Source of the DNA: Closterium sp. Naga37s-1
Taxonomy: Eukaryota; Streptophyta; Zygnematophyceae; Desmidiales; Closteriaceae
NCBI GenBank assembly: GCA_947471745.1
Contig: CANJKZ010000960.1
Coordinates: 124,001 to 188,000 of the forward strand
Direction of reading: 5' to 3'
DNA: 64,000 bases
The number at the start of each line of letters is the position of its first letter. Positions within the stretch are counted from its first letter, which is position 1. The notes beneath the pieces were generated by a model. The model saw only the letters and a list, made by a program, of their open reading frames with translations. It was not told the DNA's origin and searched no databases. Shown in pieces: positions 34,682-44,252 of the stretch. The translations under genes were made by a program, and so were the position numbers.

Positions 34682-35743
34682 GTCATAAACCCAAGAAGCG
34701 TCTGCGTGTCCAGTGAGGACAATTGGACCTCATCCTCCAAGCACGAGCACCGTGCCCAACGTACTGCAGAAGTAGCGCAACACCCTCTCAGCGGCCTCCT
34801 AGTGCTCTGGTTGGTGTCTTCCGGGCGCAACATAGCGTGCCACGATCCTAAGAGGGTAGGCAAGGTCAGGTCGAGTGCAGGTCATCAGGTACATGAGGCA
34901 GCCTACAAGCTCTGGATACGGGCCACTCGACTCTACGGACTCGTCCGAAGGTGGAGCTGAGAGCGAGTGACCGGTAGGCAGAGGAGTGGACTGTGGCGAG
35001 GAGTACTGGAAGCCGAAGTGCTAAAGGACCTGATGCACCATGCGTGACTGAGTCAGGGTAATGGTGTGCCGTGCTCTGTCCCGGGTCATCTGCAAGCCAA
35101 GATAGCTGCGCAGCTCACCCAGGTCAGTGCAGGTGTGTCTGTTCTGCAGCTCCGACTTCACAGGGGCTAGTGTCTCAGTGTCAGCAGTAGCAAAGACCAA
35201 GTCGTCGACGTACAGGAGGACGTAGAATGGCGGCAGCGAGGTGTCGGTGCGTAGAAACAGCGACGGGTCAGTAGTAGATGGAGCAAACCCAAGAGCCGCA
35301 AGCGTTGTCCTCAGTCTGTTGTGCCACTCGCGAGGCGCCTGGCAGAGACCATAGACTGGCCGCCGGAGGCTCCGCTGGGTACCTGAAGGAAACGACCCAG
35401 TGAAGCCAGGTGGGCGGCGCCGCCAGATCCCCTCGTGCAGGCTGCCATGCAAGAAAGCTGTGCTAAAGTCAAGAGAGTGCAGCTCGTAGTCACGCTAAGC
35501 GGCGTCGTGCAGCAGCGCCCGAAGAGTGCTCATCTTTAAGGTAGGGGAGAAGGTCTGAAAGAAGTCAACTCCCTGTCGCTGTCTGAAGCCTCGTGCAACG
35601 TAACAAGCCTTGAAGACAGGCGGAGAATCCGGCGGCCGCTTCACCCTGAAAATCCACATGCCATCGACTATGTTCGCCCCAGGAGGGGGAACTTCATCAA
35701 CGTAGGTGCCTGTGGACTTCCAGGATGCCATCTCAGCGTCCAT
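34682..35743 (-). pseudogene. Copia-B reverse transcriptase, broken
   Basis: Two frames carry the RT. At 35495-35743 lie WKSTGTYVDEVPPPGANIVD and VARGFRQRQGVDFFQTFSPT; at 35021-35452 lie MHGSLHEGIW, VYGLCQAPREWHNRL and the catalytic LLYVDDLVFA. A stop (TAA/TAG) near 35490 separates them, and a further break at about 35020 precedes the connection domain. The YVDD box is intact but the protein cannot be made whole. Confidence 0.85.
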
Positions 35744-36338
35744 GGCTGTCTACAACTAAGAGGATTAGCGACCCGTAATCGCCTCTGTATAAGAGCGCGG
35801 GGTCGAGATGTTTGGTGCATCCGGGTCTCCCTCAGGTGCAAACAGCTTGGCCACAAATTGAGGTACAGCAGATGCAAGACACTCAAAGTCCTCTTGCCTG
35901 TCCTCAAGGACGTCCGTGCCAAGAGCACACTCACACCCGACGGACGGAGGACAGTCAGACTCAGACTCAGCAACAAGACAAGTGGTGTAGTTGAGACGAC
36001 AGGCAGCAGCAAAGTCAACAAGCTCAGCAACTAGGGCAGACGCAGCAGTGGACTCAAAAGAAGGGTCAGTGACAACAGTGGCGAGAAGACGAGTGAAAGT
36101 AGGACTAGCAGAACGAGCTAGGTCAGACTCAGGGTCAGGAACGGAAAGAATAGAGGACTCAGGAGGAGGCAGTAGAGGAACGCGCAGTGGAGCAGAGGAA
36201 GAACGAAGTGCCATAACGTGAGTGTCGGGAACAGGAGGAGGACGCGGACGAGGAACCCGACGATCAGTGCGAACAGCGCGAACAGGCGAGGCAGGACGAG
36301 ACTCACGCTCACGACGCTCTGTAAAAGAGTCTGTCTGC

Positions 36339-38129
36339 TCAGCGTAAGGAGAAGGAGTAGGCAGTGGAGAGTATGGCTGTAACTGTGGTTACGAGTGGCG
36401 AGGTGGTGGACTCAGTAAGGCCAGTAGAAGACGGGAGACTAAGAACCTGGTGAAGGACCGACTCAGGTGGCGGCAGAGACGACGGTGGCGGCGGAACAAA
36501 AAACGGGTGCCGTTGCACAGTGCCTCCAGCACCTGTACCGCTAGACACAGCACCCCCAGCGCTAGCACCTCCAGCTCCAGGGTCAACAGCTCCAGCGCCT
36601 CTAACGCCAGGGTCTCCAGCTCTAGCTCCTCCAGCTCCAGCACCTCCAGCGCCAGGGTCTCCATCTCCAGCTCCTCCAGCTCCAGTGTCTCCAGCTCCAG
36701 TGCCTCCACCTCCAGCGCCCCCAACACCACCAGCCGCGGCAACTCCAGTACCCCAAGCACCAGGGTCAACAGCTCTAGTGCCTCCAGCTCCAGCGCCACC
36801 AGCGCCAGAGTCTCCAGCTCCAGCTCCTCCAGCTCCACCAGCCCCGGCAGCTCCAGTACCCCTAGTACGAGCACCTCCAGGATCAGCAGCTCCAGCACCT
36901 CCGGTACCTCCAGCTCCAGCAGGAACTCCAACACCTCCAAGACTAGTAGCTCCAGCACCTCCAGCTCCAGTGCCTCCAGCGGCAGAGTCTCCAGCTCCGG
37001 CAGCTCCACGCCAAAGGCGTGTGCGCCGAGCAAACCATTCGCGCAGCTGCTGCAGGGAGAGAGGCTTTGGCCGGGGAGACAGTCGTGGCGAGGCACCCGC
37101 AGGACCTCCAGAAGAAGCAGTACCCCTAGGCTCAGCACCCCCAGACTCTGCACCCTCAGACTCAGCACCCCCAGGCTCCGCACCCTCAGGCTCAGCACCC
37201 CCTGGCTCCGCACCCGTAGGCTCAGTACCCCCAGGCCCTGCACCCCCAGGCTCAGCACCCCCAGATCTCGCACCTTCAGACCCAGCACCCCCAGGCTCCG
37301 CACCCGTTGGCTCAGCACCCCCAGTCTCCGCACGCGCAAGCTTAGCACCCCCAAACACAGCACCCCCAGATGCAGCACCCCCAGACGCAGCACCTCTAGC
37401 AGCACCTGAGTCTAGAGCGGCCTCAATAGGCACAGTACCAGCGAGTGGGTCTACTTGAGACACATCTGAGGGAGCAGGACCTTGAGGGGGGAGGGGGTCT
37501 ACCGGAGGGGAACTTGGAACAAGGAAGAGCGGCGGGAGTGGGAGAGGGGCAGAGCGGTAGGGGAAGAGACGGTAAAAGGGAACCGACTCGTGAAACGTGA
37601 CGTCCTGAGAGGGGAGGACACGGCGCGAGATGGGGTGGTAAAACTGCCAGCCAGGCGCGTTAAGGGGAAAGCCAAGGAAGACGCAGGGAATAGCGCGGGC
37701 GGAGAGCTTGTCCGCGGACGTATCGCGAACAAAAGCACGAGAACCCCAGACCCGGAACACCGACGCATCGCCAACCTTCCCCGTCCAACGCAGTGTAGGT
37801 GAAGTCTCCGGCAAAGAGACACGGGGCCATAGGTTGAGCTGATGCGCAGTGTATCGGACCGCAAACGGCCACAGAAAATGGGGAGTAGCCGCATGGATCA
37901 TGGAGGTACGAGCGACTTCCATGACTAAGCCAATGCGGCGCTCAGCAATCCCAATTTGCTGAGGGGAGGCCGGAAGCGTGAACGACTAGAGGATGCCCTC
38001 CCTCCGACAAAGGTCCCGCAAGAGGTTGGAGGAGAACTCATCACCTCTGTCAGAGTGCAGACGCAGGACAGGAAGGTCCTGGCGGAACCGCTCGCAGAGT
38101 TTGAGACGGACTGCGCAGATCCAAAGGAT
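36339..38129 (-). pseudogene. Copia-B integrase C-terminal half and Gly/Ala-rich linker
   Basis: From about 38100 leftward the minus strand reads the integrase core region (a HSDRGDEFSS segment, then a TAG, then QQIGIAERRIG), followed by MEVARTSMIHAATPHFLW and the C-terminal FLGFPLNAPGW part. A long low-complexity linker follows, built of GAExxGAEP and GAGGAGAGD-like repeats (about 36520-37400), with a PLSLQQLREWFARR box between its two halves. The linker is unusually long, about 330 residues. Confidence 0.8.
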
Positions 38130-39043
38130 CAAGACATCAGGGACGTCACCCTTGCTGCGCATGGGGAATACCGTGGTTTAATGCGTGTAGTCGTCAACAA
38201 CCAGCAGAAAGTAGCGCTCGCGGCCCTGTCCACTAACGCAGGCTGGGCCCCACACGTCCATGTGGAGAGTCTGCAGGGGAGCAGTCGTGGGGGAAACGAG
38301 GAGGACTGAGGAGCAGCGCGCTGCCGCCCCTCAACGCAACGAAGGCAGGGCGGGGCAGGCGAGGGCGGGAGGGGAGGCAGAGACCTGGGAAGACCAGAAA
38401 CAAGGAGGCGGGAGTGCATGCCACGAAGGCATGGCAGGGAGGGGTGACCAAGGCGGTGGTGCCACAAGAGAGTCTGGTGCGACAGGAGGCGACACGAGCA
38501 GGGAGGTGCTACCGGACCTGACGCGGACACCTGGGCAGACGCAGCTACCTGAAGAGGCTTGGTAGCCAGTGTGTACAGACTCGACCCAGGTCGACGAGTG
38601 AACGTGGCCAGGTGACGGCCCGTCCGTGTACACGTGCAGATCGTCACACACTGACCCCCAGGAATGGTGGTAGTGACCATCGCATCCTGGAAGGCAGCGG
38701 TCCTTACCAAGTTCGTAGAGAACGAGGGGAGGTGAAGACCTGACAGTGAGCCGGATGGAACCGCCGGACACAGGAGAACAGTGGAGGAACGGGCAAGAAC
38801 TGGGCCTCTTGAGGGGTCACACAGTCTGCTCGGAACAGGTGCAGCGAGTGGAGTGAGAATGGTATTGTCGCGAAAGAAACAGCAAGAAGCACCTGAGTCA
38901 AGCGTAAAGGTGTGCAATGCCTCAGCAGGCGCAGTACCAGGGAGAGCAGACTCACTAGCACCTAGAGCAACAGCCTCTATACCTAGATCGGAAGGCACAC
39001 ACAGGTAACAGTCACCCTCAGCACTGACAGACAAGGCATACAT
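38129..39043 (-). pseudogene. Copia-B protease and GAG-pre-integrase region
   Basis: The aspartic protease motif is TLDSGASCCFF. About 130 residues later comes the pre-integrase motif LLWHHRLGHPSLPCLRGM. The frame then leaves the family consensus near 38300, where the integrase zinc region should be, which indicates a frameshift. Confidence 0.8.
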
Positions 39044-39145
39044 AGCAGCAATGATAGCATCATAGTGAAGAGCAAAGATAGCAACTCTAGACCTAAGCAG
39101 CTCTGCCCAGCGGGGGCGCTCAGCCTCGTCACCAAACTCTGCGCA

Positions 39146-40159
39146 TCAAGCGTCGTCTAGGCGAGAGAAGCAGCAATGCTGAGTGTGAGGCTTCACGCAT
39201 GTCTGACCAGCACGGTCACCCGTGCGAATGACATACGGGCAGCTAGCACTACCCTTAGACGCCCCACGCTGAACAAACCACTCACGAAGTTGCTGGGGCG
39301 AAGGGGTCTCGCTCCGACGCTGCTGCTGCTGCCTCTGGCCACCGCCAGAATCTCCCCTCGAAATAGCTCCACCCCGACTGCCACCACTCCCACTGCTTCC
39401 ACTACCGCCACCCCCACCGCTGCCACCACCGCCGCCACCAGGGATGTCAATAGCAGCAGCAGAGGCGTAGGAGGGGGGAAGGGGGGAGGGGGAACACCCC
39501 TCAAAGAAGGGCATGCGAGGAGTGCCACGAGCGGCACCTACAGCGACTACGCTAGTATCAGCTGCAAGGAGGTGCTGCTCGAGCAAGTCGACAGTGAGGT
39601 CTGTGGGGTCAAGTGTGAGAAAGTTGTCTCTGATAGCGCAATGAGAGTCAGGGAGGCGGGTGACTATGAAGTAGAGAGTGATGTACGTCGGGGGCGGGTT
39701 CCTGTCAAGGAACTCTGCTGCGAGGGCAGCGCGGTAGCGAGTATCACTAGTGCGAAGGTGGGTAGCGAGGTCCTCTACCGTGGCAAAGGCGGACAACTCT
39801 GGAAACAGGTAGGGCAGTAGAAGACGGCATAGAGCAGCAGTGGCAGGGGAAGAGTAACGGGCGACTACAGCGTCGTACAGTGCTTTTGCAGTCTTGTGCT
39901 GTCCGAAGTGAGCGCGTTCGGTTAATGGCAGGTGGTTGCGAATGGCTAAGCGAGCAGCAGCGTCACGGGTAAGCCACTATGAACGAGTCGCACTGTCAGC
40001 TGTGGTGGAAGGGGCGAGAGAGGCTCCAGACGTGTGGTCAAACAACGAAACGCTGTCTCTAGAATCGCTTAGTAGGTACAGCTGTAAGTCGTCGAGCCAC
40101 GTATCGAACTGGATCGGACGGCCCTCATGATCGAAAGTGAGTACATTGAGAGAAGCCAT
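39146..40159 (-). pseudogene. Copia-B gag
   Basis: It starts at ATG 40159 with MASLNVLTFDHEGRPIQFDT and continues WLDDLQLYLLSDSRDSVSLF. Stops interrupt it near 39977 and it resumes by 39796 (FATVEDLATHLRTSDTRYRA). The end has a Gly/Ser run, then TPSPQQLREWFVQR and a Cys/His-containing segment (CPYVIRTGDRAGQTC...HTQHCC) that may be its nucleic-acid binding knuckle. The plus-strand copy at 63167 shows the same protein uninterrupted. Confidence 0.8.
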
Positions 40160-40189
40160 AGCAGGCAGAGCAGGGTGGCTCGATCACTA

Positions 40190-40985
40190 GGGAAGCGAGC
40201 AGTGCAGGGCAGGGCGGCGCACAGCAGGACGGGCAGTAGCCGGGCGGCGCAAGCAGCAGGGTGGGCAGGAGCCTGGCGGCGCAAGCAACAAGGAGGGCAC
40301 GTTGGCTGCAAAAGGGGTGGCAAGCGGGCTACAGAGGGCGGCACTTGGGCTGCAAAGGGGGGGGGGGGGCGGCGAGCGGGCCGCAAGGGGCGGCGATCGG
40401 GCTACAAGTGGCGACGCGCAGGCTGGAAGAGGGCGGCGAGCGGGCCGCTGGCGGGCGACGAGCGGGCCGCATGCATGCGGCGAGCGGGCTGCAGGGGCGG
40501 CGAGCGGGCCGCAGGCAGGCAGCAAGCGGGTTGCAGGGGCGGCAAGCGGGCTGCAGGGGCGGCAAGCGGGCCGCAGGTAGGCGGCGAGCGGGCGGCAGGG
40601 GCGGCGAGCGGGCCGCGAGCAAGCGGCGAGCGGGCGGCAGGGGCGGCGAGCGAGCCGCAAGCGGGCGGCGAGCGGGCCTTAGGGGCAGCGAGTGGGCCGC
40701 AAGGGCGACGAGCGGGCCGCAAGGGCGGCGAGCGGGCCGCAATGGCGGCGAGCGGACCTATGGGCGGTGGGCGGGCCGCAAGTGGGCGGCGCGCGGACTG
40801 CAGGGGCGGCGCGCGGGCCTCAAGCAGGTGGCGAGCGGGCTGCAGGGGCATCGTGCTGGCTGCAGGGGCATCGTGCTGGCTGCAGGGGCGGCTCGTGGGC
40901 TGCTAAGGGCGGCGCGACGAGCTGCTAGGGGCGGTGCAGCGGCCGGAAGGGCGGCGCGTCAGTAGGGTAGGGCGGCAGGGCAGCT
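40190..40985 (-). repeat. GC-rich repeated leader of Copia-B
   Basis: About 800 bp of imperfect repeats of gcggcgagcgggccgcaggg and similar between the primer site and gag. The equivalent leader of the plus-strand copy is at 62150-63160. Long Arg/Ala/Gly/Pro reading frames here are composition artefacts. Confidence 0.85.
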
Positions 40986-41052
40986 AGTGGGGCAGCTCTG
41001 TGGTGGGTCCTAAAAAAAAATCGGCCCTAGGGAAGGACCTGCTCTGAAACCA

Positions 41053-41176
41053 TGTCAAACTAATGAACGAGGAATGAATGCATTGAACAGAAGTTGGGTA
41101 CAAGTACTAACCCTAATTGGGTTGTACCCATTATGGGATACCCCACTACAGCCTAAACAAAGTAAGCACTATGACA
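41053..41176 (-). repeat. Copia-B 5' LTR (124 bp)
   Basis: It begins tgtcaaac and ends tatgaca on the plus strand (TG...CA), directly next to the complement of a primer site (gctctgaaacca, ending 41052). It aligns over its length with the reverse complement of the 131-bp LTR at 61979-62109. Confidence 0.85.
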
Positions 41177-42188
41177 TTTTGATAGTCGACCTCCCAAGGG
41201 GAATGTTAGGGTCAATGGAAGGGAGAAAGTCCATAATGAGGCACTGACGTTAACTGTGACGTGCAAATATTCACCACGGAAGGAGTCTGAGAAATCGTCG
41301 GTAAATAAGTGGCATCATAGTAAGATCCACATGAGGACTTAGTTGCTGGGCGAAGGTACCAGGAGCGCGATTATGGTCGACCAAAATGTTTTTTTGTGCA
41401 GTAAACGTGATCCAATCACGCAGCGATTGGGATAAACTAGGTTTAACAAAAAATGAATAAGGGAGGGGGGGGGGGGGGTCTGAGGTAGGTCGTAGGTTTT
41501 AGTTCGTGAGGGACAGGTGTGGGGGGGAATCATGGGAGAAAGGTTCTCATAGTGAAGGTCGATATTGGGTGGACGTTTTTGGATGGGTCTGGCTGGGTGT
41601 GCTGACGTGTAGATACCGGATGGTGCGGATTGATTGACTCTTCACAGCACAACCATGATTGGTTCAAATTGATTTGCTGGCTCACACCTCTGAAGAAACC
41701 AGCTTGCGTTTGTGGGTTGGGTTGGGCGGTTGGGAATAAACGAAACCGATGTATCCACTTTGCAACCTCGCTGGACTTCGTGAGGTCCTTCTATTTCGTA
41801 AAATTTGATGTTACCCTGCTTATTGTCAATGCTACTCTGCCAAACCGCTTCCAAACTCCCTCGAACGCGGTTAACCGAGTGACGCGAAAATTTTGACGGA
41901 AAAGCAACTTTGTGGTGACATTTTTCCGCATGTTTCCGCATTCACCACTGGTGTACAGAATGTTGCGATTTTCGTGCATTGTTTTTTGGATACTTTGCGC
42001 AACTTGTAAGCAAGGTTTACAAAGAAAAACATTCGGAGGCCAAATTTCGCAACTTTCCTTTTTCACGATGCGCGCGCGGAGGTCCTGGCGCCGGCCCTGG
42101 CGGTCCCGACGGGCCTGGCGGGCCTGGCGGGCCTGGCGGGCCTGGCGGGCCTGGCGGAAAGCCGCCACACGGTCCGCCGCTAAACCTG
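41177..42188. other. No recognised gene; upstream region of the 42189 gene
   Basis: Mostly unique AT-richer sequence with a G-run near 41464-41478. From about 42100 to 42160 there is a 9-bp repeat (ggcctggcg) that could encode Gly-Pro-Gly if translated, but no ATG is in frame with the downstream gene. Confidence 0.4.
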
Positions 42189-43514
42189 ATGGCCGTCGGG
42201 AATCTGGCGGCCGATGTCGGCGCGCGACTGGCCAACTGCACGGCTGATCAGACAATCCTTGACGGCCGCTTCCACCTCGCGATATTCAAGTAGGCCTCGC
42301 TGCCTTCCTATCTGTCGCCTCACATCTGTTGTGTGTTTACCGCATCGTCTTTCAGCTCTACTACTAGAAGTAGTTACTCGACTTTGGATTCGCACGCGCG
42401 TCGCCCCAGGTGCACTCAATATACTTCGAAACCCCTTAGCAGAAGTTACTCTGATCTTCGAGCTCATTAGAAATATATTCCTCCGCTTGTGATGAGTCGA
42501 TTTTTGAGTCGACTCATCACACGAAGTTACTCTGATCTTCGAGCTCATTAGGAATGTTTTCCTCTCTGCCCTCCCCCTTCCTTCCTTCCCCTGTTTCAGA
42601 AATGCCACCGGCAATTACAACCTCCTCGTCGACGAGTCGTCCAGGCGCTGCCTAACGAGTCGACTAAAAAGTCAGCCCCTTCCCCTCTTCCCTGCCCTCC
42701 CCTTCCTTCCGTTCCCCTCTTCCCTCCTTCCCTTCCCCTGCTCCAGGAACGCCACCGGCGATTACAGCCTCCTCGTTGAGGCGCTGCCTTGAGTCGACTA
42801 AAAAAACAGCCCCTTCCCCTCTTCCCTGCCCTCCCCTTCCTTCGCTTCTCCTCTTCCCTCCTTCTCTTCCCCTGTTTCAGGAACGCCACCGGCAATTACA
42901 ACCTTCTCGTCGAGGCGCTCCTGGTGGACGCGGCGGGCGGTCCGCCCGACTCGCTCGCGATCGTGAAGGGCGCCGTGTGCGACGCCGCCGCGACGGACGT
43001 CCTCGCGCTGCCGCTCGCCGCGGCGGACTGGCAGCAGCGCGCGGGGTGGTGGCTGCTGCACGCGGAGGCGCGCCTCGACGCGTTTCTCGAGAACGCGGAC
43101 GCCGCCACCCTTGACGCGCTGCTCGTGGTGCTCCCCAACGCCTCGCTTCCGCGCAAGAGCGGCGGAGGCGCCGGCGGAGGCAGCGCCGGGGGCGCGCGGA
43201 GCAGGAAGGGTGGGAGGCGCATGGGGCGGGAGCTGCTGATGCGCGCATTCGGCCTCGCTGCCAGGCAGGGCGGACAGAAGCAGGGGGGGCAGCAGCAGCA
43301 AGGAGGGCAGCAGCAGCAGGTGGGAGCGCAGCAGCCGCCTGCAGGTGGTTTTTCAGGTGGATTTCCAGGTGGTGATGGCGGAGTGAACAGCACAGTGAGC
43401 GGGTGTGCTGTGCGGGCGGGCAGCAGCGCAGCAGGTGTGACGTGGGGCGGACAGCTCATGGGGGCCAAAATTCCTGATGCTGCTACTGCTGGTTCTGCTG
43501 GGGGTTCTTCTTGA
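42189..43514 (+). CDS. Unrecognised two-exon gene
   Basis: Exon 1 is 42189-42289 (from ATG; MAVGNLAADVGARLANCTAD to FHLAIF, donor CAA|GTAGGC) and exon 2 is 42881-43514 (acceptor TTTCAG). The junction completes a Lys codon and the total of 735 bp gives 244 aa. Exon 2 reads NATGNYNLLVEALLVDAAGG, ALPLAAADWQQRAGWWLLHA, then DAATLDALLVVLPNASLP, followed by a Gly-rich, basic, Gln-rich tail (GGQQQQ repeats). The NLLVEAL and LDALLVVLPNA parts recall fasciclin-type domains only weakly; I do not assign a family. No signal peptide is evident from this start, so an upstream exon may be missing. A different frame after 43477 contains a hydrophobic segment (LMLLLLVLLGVLL), so the C-terminus is uncertain. 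Confidence 0.6.
42592..42795 (+). repeat. Two partial copies of the start of exon 2 of the 42189 gene
   Basis: Copies at about 42600-42640 and 42748-42785 repeat acceptor plus codons for NATG(N/D)Y(N/S)LLV(D/E). Each ends in gagtcgactaaaaa followed by the same C-rich tract, making a unit of about 145 bp. The real exon follows at 42881. Confidence 0.85.
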
Positions 43515-44252
43515 TATGGCCATGGGATGGTTTGACAGGGTTTTGGATTTCAATCAACCCAGGTTGTTGCGGCCTGAAAATACTGCTGCTTGGTATTACA
43601 CTGTCTTGACGAGGCTCAAGTGGAGTGGGCTTGGTATGCAGGGTGTTGCTGCTGCAGATGAGGGCTTACAGTCATGGTTTTGAGGTCTGTGTGTGTTGGG
43701 TGGGATAGCTTTGCTTTCGTTCCTGCTATAATAGGTCAGAGCATCAGGGGCAGGAATGTTGGCAATGGCAAGTCATTAGGGCGCACCATCTGACTTGCCA
43801 ATCTTCCTACCCCTGATTTGTGATGTTATTTACCTAGAAATGATTGGGTAACAACTGTGCATCTCTTCGGACCAACCAATATATCGAATTGCTCAGCAGA
43901 GCTAGGCAAAAATGGCTACTACGTAGTTCTGAAATAGTTAGCAGGCAGCCAATACTGGGTTACAATGTGAAAAGAGTGGAAAAATCCCTCATGTAACTCC
44001 CATAATATGTGTCTCAAACAGAAACCTTCCTGTACCCTTGATTGCTCATGAATCTGGAATGCCCAAGGGCGACTCAAATCAAATCCGAATTCGAGACCGT
44101 TCATTTTTGACCTTGGCTGCCCCCCCCCCCCCCCCCTCATATCATAAGGGACGCCCCTATCTATCTCTTTCTCCCTCACCGGTGTTGCCGGCAAAACAAC
44201 TTCTCACCTGCAATTTCATCTTACGCATTGCAATCTACAGTAACAACGTTCA
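43515..44252. other. Intergenic, with a duplicated fragment of the NAA10 last exon
   Basis: A segment at about 44147-44195 repeats, on the minus strand, the codons for PATPxREKE and the following region of the NAA10 tail, next to a C-run (44121-44137). Otherwise no conserved coding signal is seen. Confidence 0.6.

Larger units (their letters stand above)
34176..41176 (-). mobile_element. Copia-B: decayed Ty1/copia retrotransposon with a very short LTR
   Basis: On the minus strand the order is LTR (41053-41176), a methionine-tRNA-type primer site (tggtttcagagc, just left of the LTR), a GC-rich leader, gag, protease, integrase, a Gly/Ala-rich linker, reverse transcriptase and RNase H, the copia order. 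Reading frames are broken by stops and shifts throughout. The 3' LTR at the left edge was not recognised with confidence (a weak match near 34180), so the left boundary is approximate. A second, better preserved member starts at 61979 on the plus strand. Confidence 0.85.

Noticed and set aside
36450..37458. Plus-strand Ser/Thr- or Pro/Ala-rich genes of about 310 codons
   Set aside because: They are the antisense of the Gly/Ala-rich linker of a minus-strand copia polyprotein.
40127..40965. Arg/Ala/Gly-rich genes on both strands
   Set aside because: Composition artefact of the GC-rich retrotransposon leader; the same applies to 55707-56616 and 62199-63022.
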